64,000 nt of DNA from positions 2,570,501 to 2,634,500 of the forward strand of contig NZ_CP067102.1 of NCBI RefSeq assembly GCF_016616885.1, given 5' to 3'. Positions within the stretch are counted from its first letter, which is position 1, and every line of letters starts with the position of its first letter. Below the pieces are notes generated by a model. It made no database searches and was not told the DNA's origin. It saw nothing but the letters and a program-made list of their open reading frames with translations. The position numbers and the translations under genes are program-made. Positions 15,779 to 24,063 of this stretch are shown here, piece by piece. The stretch comes from Bradyrhizobium diazoefficiens. Its GTDB lineage: Bacteria; Pseudomonadota; Alphaproteobacteria; Rhizobiales; Xanthobacteraceae.

Positions 15779-16597
15779 ATGGACAATGTGAAAACACAGG
15801 GCATCAGCATGCCCAAGCTTGGCCTCGGCACCTTCCGCATGCAGGGCGATGCCTGCCGCGCCGCGGTCGAGAGCGCGCTGTCGATCGGCTATCGCCATAT
15901 CGATACCGCCGAAATGTATGCCAACGAGGAGGCTATCGGCGCCGCGCTGGCGGCGGGCTCCGTGCCGCGTGGTGAGCTGCACGTCACGACAAAGGTCTGG
16001 CACGAAAATCTGGCGCCGGACGCGATCCGCCGCGCCTTCGATGCCAGCCTGAAGAAACTGAGGCTCGACCACGTCGATCTCTATCTCGTGCACTGGCCGT
16101 CGAAGTCGGCGAACTGGGGCGCGGTGTTCGAGACCCTGATGAAGCTGAAGGAAGAGGGGCGCACGCGGGCGATCGGCGTTGCCAATTTCACCACGGCGTT
16201 GCTCAAGATCGCGGTCGAGGATGTCAAGGCGCCGATCGCCTGCAACCAGATCGAATATCACGCGATGCTGGATCAATCGAAAGTGTTGGCCTATCTCAAC
16301 GCCAAGTCGATTCCGCTCGTCGCGTATTGCCCGCTGGCGCAGGGGCGTATTGCCTCGGACCCGATGTTGGCGGAAATCGGCGCCAGGCACAACGCGAGCG
16401 CCGCGCAAGTGGCATTGAAATGGCTGCTCGACCAGGATGGTGTCGCCGCGATCCCGAAGGCATCACGCCGCGAGAGCCAGCAGGCCAATCTGGACTCGCT
16501 GAAGATCAAGTTGGATGATGCCGACCGCGAGAAGATCGCAGCGCTGCCGAAGGACAGGCGTTGCGTCAATCCGGGCTTCGCGCCGGCTTGGGATTAG
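15779..16597 (+). CDS. Aldo/keto reductase
   Basis: 272 residues. The (beta/alpha)8 AKR fold is shown by LGLGTFRMQGDACRAAVESA and the catalytic tetrad: Asp and Tyr in YRHIDTAEMYANE, Lys in HVTTKVWHENL, His in YLVHWPSKS. The C-terminal NADPH-binding stretch AIPKASRRESQQANL is present. It is similar to 2,5-diketo-D-gluconate reductases (DkgA/B). Cytoplasmic; reduces aldehydes or ketones with NADPH. Convergent with the His-rich gene at 16888, with a shared hairpin terminator between. Confidence 0.88.
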   Translation: MDNVKTQGISMPKLGLGTFRMQGDACRAAVESALSIGYRHIDTAEMYANEEAIGAALAAGSVPRGELHVTTKVWHENLAPDAIRRAFDASLKKLRLDHVDLYLVHWPSKSANWGAVFETLMKLKEEGRTRAIGVANFTTALLKIAVEDVKAPIACNQIEYHAMLDQSKVLAYLNAKSIPLVAYCPLAQGRIASDPMLAEIGARHNASAAQVALKWLLDQDGVAAIPKASRRESQQANLDSLKIKLDDADREKIAALPKDRRCVNPGFAPAWD

Positions 16598-16624
16598 TCT
16601 CGGCAGTCCACTTTCGAATGCAAA

Positions 16625-16650
16625 GAAATGGCCCTGTGAGGGGCCATTTC
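16625..16650. terminator. Bidirectional hairpin terminator
   Basis: A perfect 10-bp stem, GAAATGGCCC and GGGCCATTTC, with a 6-base loop, lies between the convergent genes ending at 16597 and 16667. On the minus strand it is followed by TTTG, on the plus strand by CAGTTTG. Confidence 0.65.
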
Positions 16651-16666
16651 CAGTTTGCGTTGCGCA

Positions 16667-16888
16667 TTAGTAGTCCATATGACGATGACTGCGCTTGACC
16701 ACGACGACACGGTCGTGATGGTGCCAGCCACGATGCCAGCCATAGTCGCGATGCTCGCGGAATTCGGCGCGGGCGGCGTACGGGCCGTGATGACCGTGCC
16801 TGATCACCACAGTGTCAGCACTTGCCAGCGTCGGCGCCGCAACTGCGAGCGCACCCAGAGCGGCAACGACATAACCAAGCGTCTTCAT
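16667..16888 (-). CDS. Histidine-rich small secreted protein
   Basis: 73 residues from the ATG at 16888, after GGAGGAGG. The signal peptide is MKTLGYVVAALGALAVAAPT with a cut near ASA. The mature part is 45 residues with about ten His (RHGHHGPYAARAEF, HRGWHHHDRVVVVKRSHRH), suited to binding metal ions. A perfect EcfG-type promoter (16919-16943) stands before it, so it is very likely part of the general stress regulon. Periplasmic; role inferred. Confidence 0.7.
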   Translation of the reverse strand: MKTLGYVVAALGALAVAAPTLASADTVVIRHGHHGPYAARAEFREHRDYGWHRGWHHHDRVVVVKRSHRHMDY

Positions 16889-16918
16889 GATGTCCTCCTC
16901 CAACGTAATGCAACTGAG

Positions 16919-16943
16919 AACGGCACATACGCGCGAACGTTCC
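16919..16943 (-). promoter_or_regulatory. EcfG-type promoter, exact match
   Basis: Minus strand GGAAC (16943-16939), spacer of 16, CGTT (16922-16919): an exact match to the consensus, 30 bases before the start of the His-rich gene. This is the best of the family in the window and anchors the others. Confidence 0.65.
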
Positions 16944-16993
16944 GGAGGAACGGGAAGAGAATTCTGAATGGATATTCAGGATCAGAACGATCG

Positions 16994-17446
16994 CTAGTCG
17001 CAGCGCTGCTGCGGAGGTGTCGGCGCGCCGGTCTTGACGTATTTGCCGTCCCTGATCGTGTATTCGCCGCGCTCGCTGCGATTGTAGATTGCGCGCAGGC
17101 TGCCTTGCTCTGAGAGCAGCAATCCGAACTCGCGCGTCTGCTGCAGCGACGGGAAGTACACCATCACATTGAGCAGACCTTCGGCGTTGACCGTGGCGGA
17201 CACCACCTCATTCTCGTCCTTGGCGTCGCCGAAATTGCGCCGGTACACCACCCGGCCGTCCTTCCGGATTTCGTAAGTCAGCAGTGCGCCCTTGTTACGG
17301 TCGGGCCGGGCTGCGCAATCGACCGCCCATGAGCCGAGCAAGCCCCATTGTTCGACCGTCTCCGCAAGCGTCTCAGCACGCGCGAGCGACGCGAACACAA
17401 TCCAAAGCACCGCTGCTGTCATCCAGCGGCTCAAACAACGCCTCAT
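16994..17446 (-). CDS. Secreted protein of unknown function
   Basis: 150 residues from the ATG at 17446. The start RRCLSRWMTAAVLWIVFASL is a signal peptide ending near ARAE. The mature protein has WGLLGSWAVDCAARPDRNKG, an alternating beta pattern (LLTYEIRKDGRVVYRRNFGD) and a C-terminal Cys. The two Cys may pair. It looks like a small beta-barrel, lipocalin-like periplasmic protein, but I cannot name a family. Upstream in-frame ATGs (17545, 17488) lack binding sites. Confidence 0.6.
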   Translation of the reverse strand: MRRCLSRWMTAAVLWIVFASLARAETLAETVEQWGLLGSWAVDCAARPDRNKGALLTYEIRKDGRVVYRRNFGDAKDENEVVSATVNAEGLLNVMVYFPSLQQTREFGLLLSEQGSLRAIYNRSERGEYTIRDGKYVKTGAPTPPQQRCD

Positions 17447-17570
17447 GTCCCGAAAAGCCCCGCCTCGAACAATTCCAAAGTGTACCATCCGGCGCGCGGT
17501 CGTCCACGCTCGTCCCCAATCGCGCGCGAATTTGATCCGCGTCAATGAGGCCGCGCGCGTCGGGGGTAAG

Positions 17571-17876
17571 ATGGCGCTCCCGAAGGCGAACGTGGTGAGA
17601 GCGATGCTGAATCAAGTGATGGATTTCGCGGGCGAGGTGCTGCCGGGAAGCTGTGCGCTGCCGCCTTATTCCGAGACCGCGTTCCTGGCCGAGCTGGGCG
17701 AGCGCCTGAGGTCCTCGCGCACGCGTTGCGAGCTGTCGCGCCGGGAACTCGCCCGCCGCTCCGGGATTTCAGAGCGCTACATCGCCCAGATCGAGGCCGG
17801 CAAGGGCAACGTCTCGATCGTCCTGTTGCTGCGGCTGGCCTCCGCGATCCACCGCAGCCAGCCCCCGGTGGCCTAA
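17571..17876 (+). CDS. XRE-family HTH protein, possibly a truncated BoxR/BzdR-type regulator
   Basis: 101 residues. The second half is an HTH of the type found at the N-terminus of BzdR/BoxR benzoate regulators: ELGERLRSSRTRCELSRREL, ARRSGISERYIAQIEAGKGN, VSIVLLLRLASAI. Those proteins continue for about 190 more residues with a shikimate-kinase-like domain; here the frame stops 11 residues after the HTH, and the stop codon TAA lies inside the left end of a palindromic repeat (17875-17971). Either a short stand-alone regulator or the remnant of a longer one. Start ATG after GGGGGTAAG. Confidence 0.65.
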   Translation: MALPKANVVRAMLNQVMDFAGEVLPGSCALPPYSETAFLAELGERLRSSRTRCELSRRELARRSGISERYIAQIEAGKGNVSIVLLLRLASAIHRSQPPVA

Positions 17877-17971
17877 GCATGATCCGGACCCGAAGGGCCG
17901 CGTTAGCGCAAAGTGTGAAGCGGTTTTCCCTCGCGACAAACGCGGAACGCGTTTGCGCGGAGATCATGCTT
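17875..17971. repeat. Dispersed palindromic repeat E
   Basis: 97 bases bounded by AAGCATGATC (17875-17884) and its exact inverse GATCATGCTT (17962-17971), with internal AAGTGTGAAGCGGTTTTCC. From memory, elements of this pattern are widespread in Bradyrhizobium. It supplies the stop codon of the HTH gene. Confidence 0.7.
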
Positions 17972-17983
17972 TAACAATAAGCG

Positions 17984-19216
17984 TCACGCCCGCTTCTCCA
18001 CATTGGCGCTGCGAGAGGGCACGCCGAACTCCTTGCGGCAGACCTCGGCCAGCACGGCGACGCCTTCGCGGATCTGCTGATGCGAGGGGCTCGCAAAACA
18101 CAAGCGCAGGCGCGAGCCTGAGTGGCCCTTGTTGGTCGACCATTCCGGTCCGGGATTGATCGAGACGCCGGCGGCGAGCGCAGCCTGATAGAGCTTCAGC
18201 GTATCGACCTGGTCGGGCAGCTTCACCCACAGGAAGATGCCGCCCTTGGGCTCCTCGAATTCGGCCGCGGTCCCGAACTGCTCGTTGAGGGCCTCCATCA
18301 GCGTGTCGAGCTTGGTGCGCAGCGTCTTGGTCAGCGCCGGCACGTGGCTCGCGAAATGCGGCTTGCAATAGGTGCCGAGCACCATCTGCTCCAGCGCGCC
18401 GGAGCCGGCATCCGTCTTCAGCGCCAGCATCCGCGACATCACATCCCAGGGCGCCACGATGAAGCCGACGCGTAGCGCCGGCGCGATCGATTTCGAGAAC
18501 GAGCCGATATGGATCACGCCGCCATTTTTGCTCAAGGCGTGGATCGCGGGCGGCCGTTGCCCCGACCAGACCAGGTCGGCATAGCAATCGTCCTCGAAGA
18601 CGGGCACGCCATATTCGGCCGAAAGCCGCAGCAACTCGACGCGGCGTGTCTCCGGCATGATGCTGCCGGTCGGATTCTGCACGGTCGGAATGGTGTAGAT
18701 GTATTTCGGCCGGGTGCCGCGGCCCTTCAGATCGGCAAGCGTCGAGGCCAGCGCATCCATGCGCATGCCGTCGTCGTCGAGCGGAATGCCGATGGTGTTG
18801 ACGCCCAGCCGCATCAGCCGCTGCAGGGATCCCTGATACGTCTCCTGCTCGACGATCACGGTGTCGCCGCGCGCCAGCAGCGTGTTGTTGACGAGGTCGA
18901 GTGCCTGGAGCGAGCCGGAGACGATCATGAGATCGTCGACCGTGCAGCTGATGCCGGCATCGCGCTTCAGTTTTGTCACCAGGAATTCGCGCAGGGGGAG
19001 GTAACCCTGCGGGCCGTGCGCCAGGCCGTAGGTGGCAAGCGAGCGGCCCTCGCGTCGCAAGGCCTGATTGGCGGCCTCGATCAGCTCGTCGACCGGCACC
19101 TGCTCGGAATCGTTGTTGCCGCCGACAAAGTTGTATTTGGCGAGACCCGTCCAGCGCGCAGAAGGGGCCGGCAGCCCTGCGGGAAACAGGGGCGCGAAAT
19201 CGAAGCTGGACGTCAT
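17984..19216 (-). CDS. PLP-dependent aminotransferase, 2-aminoadipate (LysN/MocR-like) class
   Basis: 410 residues from the ATG at 19216, after GAGGAA. Fold type I aminotransferase: YGLAHGPQGYLPLREFL, the cofactor-stacking IVSGSLQALDLVNNTLL, YTIPTVQNPTGSIMP, FEDDCYADLVWSG (Asp binding the pyridine N and Tyr) and the Schiff-base lysine in IHIGSFSKSIAPALRVGF, with the substrate Arg in GSRLRLCFASPS. There is no N-terminal GntR domain, so it is an enzyme, not a MocR regulator. Probably acts on aromatic or 2-aminoadipate-like amino acids. Confidence 0.85.
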   Translation of the reverse strand: MTSSFDFAPLFPAGLPAPSARWTGLAKYNFVGGNNDSEQVPVDELIEAANQALRREGRSLATYGLAHGPQGYLPLREFLVTKLKRDAGISCTVDDLMIVSGSLQALDLVNNTLLARGDTVIVEQETYQGSLQRLMRLGVNTIGIPLDDDGMRMDALASTLADLKGRGTRPKYIYTIPTVQNPTGSIMPETRRVELLRLSAEYGVPVFEDDCYADLVWSGQRPPAIHALSKNGGVIHIGSFSKSIAPALRVGFIVAPWDVMSRMLALKTDAGSGALEQMVLGTYCKPHFASHVPALTKTLRTKLDTLMEALNEQFGTAAEFEEPKGGIFLWVKLPDQVDTLKLYQAALAAGVSINPGPEWSTNKGHSGSRLRLCFASPSHQQIREGVAVLAEVCRKEFGVPSRSANVEKRA

Positions 19217-19490
19217 GGGAGGGTTCCTCGTTATTCTTGTTGAGCGGCCGGCTTGGTACCGACCGGGCACCGCGATTTCGATGATGTCATCATGCCAGTG
19301 TTTTGCCCGACGCGTCAAACAAAATTCGTAAAATCCGCAGTCCTATCGCGCGTACCAACAAGCCATTGATTTTGCTGGTGCGGGCTACTGTGCATGGGGT
19401 TGTTTTCGCCTTTTCGATCTGCGGTCGCGACAGCGCTCGCTCAAAGCAGCGGCTGATCGACGTCCTCGATCCGGGCCGCTTCGACCTGCG

Positions 19491-20099
19491 CTATTTCTTG
19501 CTGACACTCCTGGTCGGACGTCCCTGGCTGATGAAAGCGTAATGCGCATTGGCGACGCCGCCAACCATCAAGGCCTCGACAACCGGCTCGGCGATCTCGC
19601 CTGTGGCGGCCCAGTCGACGATGAAATTGGCGCCGGTCCCGCCGCGCACATCGTCGGTCGGAATGAAGATCGAGATGGTGGCGAGCGGCTTCACGGCGAC
19701 CGGTGCCTTCAGATAGCTCTCGACTTGCTTTCCCGCAGTGTCGAAATAGGCGATGCGCCGCACCACCAGCGGCTGGCTTTCAGAAGCGTTGTGGACGCTC
19801 AGCGTCACCGAAAAATCGACCCGCAGCTTGCCCCGGCTCATTGCGACGCTGGAATAAGCCGGCACGTAGAAGCCGCCGGAGACGGCGACTTCCTCCTTCG
19901 GCAGCGCCGTGAGCGAATCGGCGAAGGTCTGTTCAAGGTTCACGTTGGGCTGCGCGACTGCCGGCAGAGCGGACCCGAGCGGACCTAGCAGGACCATCAG
20001 CCAGAGCAAGCTCCGTACGTGATGAGCTGCTCGCTTGCCGCATCGCAACCGGTCTCCACGGGGCGGCAAAACGGACCAATCTGGCACGTATGGACTCAT
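19491..20099 (-). CDS. DUF3124 secreted protein
   Basis: 202 residues from the ATG at 20099, which follows GAGGGTGA at 8 bases. A hydrophobic segment (SLLWLMVLLGPLGSALPAVA) about 45 residues in acts as the signal or anchor; a shorter start there is possible. The mature part matches DUF3124: VPAYSSVAMSRGKLRVDFSV, VRRIAYFDTAGKQVESYL and GTGANFIVDWAATGEIAEP. Predicted beta-sandwich periplasmic protein of unknown role. Confidence 0.75.
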   Translation of the reverse strand: MSPYVPDWSVLPPRGDRLRCGKRAAHHVRSLLWLMVLLGPLGSALPAVAQPNVNLEQTFADSLTALPKEEVAVSGGFYVPAYSSVAMSRGKLRVDFSVTLSVHNASESQPLVVRRIAYFDTAGKQVESYLKAPVAVKPLATISIFIPTDDVRGGTGANFIVDWAATGEIAEPVVEALMVGGVANAHYAFISQGRPTRSVSKK

Positions 20100-20481
20100 T
20101 CGCGAGATCACCCTCTGTATTCTGTTTGGCGGGATGTTGGGACCTGCTCGCCCACCCCGCAACCGCGGATCCTGGCCTTACCTTATCGCCGGCGTCTGCA
20201 TAGGTCCATTCGACGCGGGACTGCGGTCAGGTCGCAGGAATCAACCAACGTCCTCTCCGAGCGGGGCCAGATGCATGATCGGTCTCGAGCTGCCTTCCGC
20301 CTGAGAGATTGGCGCCTATATCGCTGGTATCTTCGGCGCAAGTCGGAAAGCCCGTCCGGGGAGCGGCCTGCGGGCAAATGCGGTTGCATCCAGGACACTA
20401 GCGCTTGGGCCCAAGTCCGGCTAAGGCGTCCGGCTAAGGCGTCCGTTAAGCCTCCGGCCCATAACCAATAGAGATTGGGAA
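20100..20481. other. Gap before ribB, no confident gene
   Basis: I find no complete gene. A degenerate open stretch reads SWPYLIAGVCIG on the plus strand near 20175 and EIGAYIAGIFGASRKARP near 20305 after a stop, possibly remains of a membrane protein gene. I looked for an FMN riboswitch ahead of ribB and did not find its conserved blocks. Confidence 0.4.
20415..20452 (+). repeat. Short tandem repeat upstream of ribB
   Basis: Two perfect copies of GTCCGGCTAAGGC (20415-20427, 20428-20440) and a third decayed copy GTCCGTTAAGCC (20441-20452), ending 29 bases before the ribB start. May be a repeated operator or slippage product. Confidence 0.6.
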
Positions 20482-21558
20482 ATGCCCGATACCGTTCAGG
20501 AAGTCTTGCAGGCCTTTGCCCTGGGTGAACTCGTCGTCGTGACCGACGACGAAGATCGCGAAGGCGAGGGCGATCTGATCGTCGCCGCCTCATTCTGCAC
20601 GGCGGAAAAGATGGCCTTCATCATCCGCCACACCTCCGGCATCGTCTGCGCGCCTGTTACCACCGAGGACGCGCGGCGGCTGCGGCTCGATCCGATGGTC
20701 GCCCACAACGATTCCGCCCACACCACAGCCTTCACGGTCTCGATCGACTACAAGCCCGACGGCGGCACCGGCATCTCGGCCGAGGAACGCGCCTCCTGCT
20801 GCCGTGCGCTGTCCAATCCCAATGTCGGCGCCAACGACTTCGCCCGGCCGGGCCACATCTTCCCGCTGATCGCCAAGGACGGCGGCGTGCTCCTGCGGTC
20901 GGGCCACACCGAGGCCGCGGTCGATCTCTGCAAGCTCTCGGGCCTGCCGCCGGTCGGCGTCATCAGCGAATTGATGAACGACGACGGCAGCGTGATGAAG
21001 GGCGAGCAGGTCGCGCAATTCGCCGCCAAGCACAAGTTGAAGCACGTCACCATCGCCGACATGATCGCTTATCGCCAGGCGCGCGAAAAGCTGATCGAGC
21101 GGGTCTCGACCTTCACCACAGAAAGTCCGATCGGGCCGCTCCAGGGCTATGCCTACCGCTCGCCGTTCGATTCGATCGCCCACGTCGCTTTCGTCTACAA
21201 TGGCGTCGGCGACGGCAAGAACGTGCTGACGCGCTTCCACAAGCCGAACATCGTCAAGGACACCTTTACCGGCCACAAGCGCATGGCGGCCGTGCTCGAG
21301 CACTTCAAGAAGTCCGGCCGCGGCGTGCTGGTCTATCTGCGCGACGGCGCGGCCGGTGTCCCTGTCGCCCCGCTGCCTGATGAGAGCGCGACGGAAGCCG
21401 ACCGCAACCGCCAGTGGCGCGAAGTCGGTGTCGGCGCGCAGATCTTGCGCGATCTCGGCGTCACCTCGATCCGCCATCTCACCTCGTCGGTGCATGACTA
21501 CAAGGGCCTCTCGGGCTTCGGCATCGAGATCGTCGCCAACGAGCAGCTCGAAAGCTAG
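20482..21558 (+). CDS. ribB: 3,4-dihydroxy-2-butanone 4-phosphate synthase with decayed GTP cyclohydrolase II domain (RibBX type)
   Basis: 358 residues. The first 205 are a complete DHBP synthase: VVVTDDEDREGEGDLIVAA (metal-binding Glu/Asp loop), RRLRLDPMV, TAFTVSIDY, FARPGHIFPLIAKDGGVLLR, RSGHTEAAVDLCKLSG. It converts ribulose 5-phosphate to the four-carbon unit of riboflavin. The remaining 150 resemble GTP cyclohydrolase II, but the zinc cysteines (LRCDCG) are replaced by FTGHKRM and the RQEGRG loop by RDGAAG, so this half is probably inactive and a separate RibA is needed. Known for alphaproteobacterial RibBX. Confidence 0.88.
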   Translation: MPDTVQEVLQAFALGELVVVTDDEDREGEGDLIVAASFCTAEKMAFIIRHTSGIVCAPVTTEDARRLRLDPMVAHNDSAHTTAFTVSIDYKPDGGTGISAEERASCCRALSNPNVGANDFARPGHIFPLIAKDGGVLLRSGHTEAAVDLCKLSGLPPVGVISELMNDDGSVMKGEQVAQFAAKHKLKHVTIADMIAYRQAREKLIERVSTFTTESPIGPLQGYAYRSPFDSIAHVAFVYNGVGDGKNVLTRFHKPNIVKDTFTGHKRMAAVLEHFKKSGRGVLVYLRDGAAGVPVAPLPDESATEADRNRQWREVGVGAQILRDLGVTSIRHLTSSVHDYKGLSGFGIEIVANEQLES

Positions 21559-21695
21559 CGCTGTCATTCCAGGACGCGCGATGCATGCCCGGGATTCACG
21601 CAGACCCGTACATCTGCAACGCAATTGCACTTGTTGCCGCGGCGCATTAATTTGTCGGGCAATTTTTAGACGGAACCAGACCGAAAGGACGTTTC

Positions 21696-22910
21696 ATGAG
21701 CGTGCGCCCTCAGACCAAGGACAAGCCGGCTGCGGCTTCCTTCCAGTGGGACGATCCGTTCCTGCTCGATGAGCAGCTGACCGAAGACGAGCGCATGGTG
21801 CGCGACACGGCGCGCGCCTACGCCCAGGACAAGCTGATGCCGCGCGTCACCAAGGCCTATCTGGAAGAGAAAACCGACCGCGAGATCTTCAACGAGATGG
21901 GCGAGCTCGGCCTGATCGGCATCACGCTGCCGGAGGAATATGGCTGCGCCAACGCGAGCTACGTGGCTTATGGCCTCGTCGCGCGCGAGATCGAGCGGGT
22001 CGATTCCGGCTATCGTTCGATGAACTCGGTGCAGTCCTCGCTGGTGATGTACCCGATCTACGCCTATGGCGACGAGAACCAGCGCAAGAAATATCTGCCG
22101 AAGCTCGCCAGCGGCGAGTGGGTCGGCTGCTTCGGCCTGACCGAGCCCGATGCCGGCTCCGACCCGGCCGGCATGAAGACCCGCGCCGAGAAGGTCTCGG
22201 ACGGCTATCGCCTGACCGGCAGCAAGATGTGGATCTCGAACGCGCCGATCGCCGACGTATTCGTGGTCTGGGCCAAGTCGGCCGAGCATGACAACCAGAT
22301 CCGCGGCTTCGTGCTGGAGAAGGGCATGAAGGGCCTCTCCGCGCCGAAGATCGGTGGCAAGCTCTCGCTTCGCGCCTCGATCACCGGCGAGGTCGTGATG
22401 GACGGCGTCGTGGTTCCGGAAGACGCGCTACTCCCCAACGTGTCCGGCCTCAAAGGCCCGTTCGGTTGCCTCAACCGTGCTCGTTACGGCATCTCCTGGG
22501 GCGCGCTCGGCGCCGCCGAGGACTGCATGCACCGCGCCCGCCAGTACACGCTCGACCGCAAGCAGTTCGGCAAGCCGCTGGCCGCGACCCAGCTCGTGCA
22601 GAAGAAGCTCGCCGACATGGAGACCGAGATCGCGCTTGGCCTCCAGGGCTCGTTGCGGGTCGGCCGCCTGATGGACGAGGGCAAGTTCGCCCCCGAGATG
22701 ATCTCGCTCATGAAGCGCAACAATTGCGGCAAGGCCCTCGACATCGCCCGCGTCGCCCGCGACATGCACGGCGGCAACGGCATCTCGGCCGAGTACCACG
22801 TGATGCGCCACGTCCATAACCTCGAGACAGTCAACACCTACGAGGGCACCCACGACGTCCACGCCCTGATCCTGGGCCGCGCGATCACGGGCATTCAGGC
22901 GTTTTTCTGA
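21696..22910 (+). CDS. gcdH: Glutaryl-CoA dehydrogenase
   Basis: 404 residues, FAD acyl-CoA dehydrogenase fold. The family markers are [18 protein letters not shown] [73 protein letters not shown], and the catalytic base Glu in [17 protein letters not shown]. It oxidises and decarboxylates glutaryl-CoA to crotonyl-CoA in lysine, tryptophan and aromatic breakdown, passing electrons to ETF. It has a ribosome binding site AAAGGA. Repeat B follows the stop directly. Confidence 0.92.
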   Translation: MSVRPQTKDKPAAASFQWDDPFLLDEQLTEDERMVRDTARAYAQDKLMPRVTKAYLEEKTDREIFNEMGELGLIGITLPEEYGCANASYVAYGLVAREIERVDSGYRSMNSVQSSLVMYPIYAYGDENQRKKYLPKLASGEWVGCFGLTEPDAGSDPAGMKTRAEKVSDGYRLTGSKMWISNAPIADVFVVWAKSAEHDNQIRGFVLEKGMKGLSAPKIGGKLSLRASITGEVVMDGVVVPEDALLPNVSGLKGPFGCLNRARYGISWGALGAAEDCMHRARQYTLDRKQFGKPLAATQLVQKKLADMETEIALGLQGSLRVGRLMDEGKFAPEMISLMKRNNCGKALDIARVARDMHGGNGISAEYHVMRHVHNLETVNTYEGTHDVHALILGRAITGIQAFF

Positions 22911-22917
22911 GGGTTCA

Positions 22918-23040
22918 GCTGTCATCGCCCGCCTTGTGCGCAATTGCGCACTGGGGCGGGCAATCCAGTATTCCAGAGACCTCGCCTTCGCCATCGCCGC
23001 CACGGCGTACTGGATACCCCGCTTTCGCGGGGTATGACGG
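22918..23040 (+). repeat. Dispersed repeat B, copy 1
   Basis: Starts TGTCATCGCCCG, contains GGGCGGGCAATCCAGTATTC and ACTGGATACCCCGC, and ends with a hairpin CCCCGCTTTCGCGGGGTATG. The same order of blocks occurs at 58771-58875. Located between gcdH and the metallo-hydrolase gene. Confidence 0.7.
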
Positions 23041-23074
23041 CGAGGGTTGGGGTAGCAGTGCGCAGGGAAGTGCC

Positions 23075-23992
23075 ATGTCCGACAACGACGACGTCCCGTT
23101 CAACCGCAACTTTCAGCTGAAAGCTGGTGTCGTCGAGGAAGTCCGCCCCGGCGTGCGGCGGGTGCTCTGTAACAATCCGAGCCCGTTCACCTTCACCGGC
23201 ACCGTCAGCTACATCGTAGGTACCGGCAGCGTCGCGATCATCGATCCCGGTCCCGACGATGAGGCTCATGCGGCAGCACTTCTCGACGCCGTGCGCGGCG
23301 AGACAGTGAGCCATATCTTCGTCACCCACACCCATCGCGACCATTCGCCAAACACGCCGCGGATCAAGCAGGCGACCGGCGCGCCGGTTTATGCCGAAGG
23401 GCCGCACCGCGCCTCGCGCCCGCGCTTCGAGAGCGAGAAGCACAATCCGGAATCAGGCGCCGACCGCGACTTTGCGCCCGATGTGCGGATCGCCCATGGT
23501 GACGTCGTCGAAGGCGCCGGGTGGCGGCTCGAGGCCGTGGCCACGCCCGGTCACACCGCCAACCATCTCGCCTTTGCCTGGCCCGAGCGAAAGTTCAACT
23601 TCGTCGGCGATCACGTCATGGGCTGGTCGACGTCGATCGTGGCACCGCCCGATGGCTCGATGATCGACTACATGGAGTCGCTCGACCGGCTCGTCGCGCG
23701 CGAGGAGGATCTGTATTTCTCCGGCCATGGTCCGGAGATACCCGACGGTCAGCGCTTCGTGCGTTTCCTGATCCGCCACCGCAAGGCGCGCGAGGCCTCG
23801 ATCCTGCACCGCCTCGCCAAGGGCGAGACGGATATCCCGACCATGGTGCGCGCGATCTACATCGGTATCGATCCGCGTCTGACGACGGCCGCCGGCTATT
23901 CCGTGTTGGCGCATCTGGAGGACCTGGTCGCACGCGGCGTTGTCGCGACGGACGGCGATCCCGTGATCGGCGGGACGTACCGGATGGTGTGA
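23075..23992 (+). CDS. Metallo-beta-lactamase-fold hydrolase
   Basis: 305 residues from ATG 23075, after AGGGAAG; longer frames run through the repeat. The metal-binding signature is [14 protein letters not shown], followed by the His in [12 protein letters not shown], Asp in [13 protein letters not shown] and the last His in [15 protein letters not shown]-terminal winged-helix-like domain ([20 protein letters not shown]) places it with the LACTB2 group of zinc hydrolases and RNA/thioester hydrolases. Cytoplasmic; substrate not known. Confidence 0.82.
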   Translation: MSDNDDVPFNRNFQLKAGVVEEVRPGVRRVLCNNPSPFTFTGTVSYIVGTGSVAIIDPGPDDEAHAAALLDAVRGETVSHIFVTHTHRDHSPNTPRIKQATGAPVYAEGPHRASRPRFESEKHNPESGADRDFAPDVRIAHGDVVEGAGWRLEAVATPGHTANHLAFAWPERKFNFVGDHVMGWSTSIVAPPDGSMIDYMESLDRLVAREEDLYFSGHGPEIPDGQRFVRFLIRHRKAREASILHRLAKGETDIPTMVRAIYIGIDPRLTTAAGYSVLAHLEDLVARGVVATDGDPVIGGTYRMV

Positions 23993-24000
23993 GGCGAATG

Positions 24001-24063
24001 GCGAATAGGGAGTAGCGAATAGGGAAGGTGGCTTCCACTCGCTATTCGCTACTCCCTATTCGC
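24001..24063. terminator. Large bidirectional hairpin between convergent genes
   Basis: A perfect 22-bp inverted repeat (24001-24022 and 24042-24063) around a 19-base loop. Each arm itself contains a direct duplication of GCGAATAGGG. It begins 8 bases after the stop at 23992 and its right arm reaches the stop codon of the minus-strand gene. Likely a transcription terminator and also a mobile repeat unit. Confidence 0.7.

Noticed and set aside
17284..17876. A longer protein (194 residues) reading into the HTH gene from 17292
   Set aside because: The first 93 residues are the antisense of the secreted-protein gene at 16994-17446 and have no binding site.
20163..20481. FMN riboswitch before ribB, or a glycine riboswitch on the minus strand (GCGCCGAAG ... 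AATCTCTCAGGC near 20305-20340)
   Set aside because: The RFN blocks are absent. The minus-strand blocks resemble part of a glycine aptamer, but the 5' GGAGAG strand is missing where needed and the downstream gene has no glycine link.
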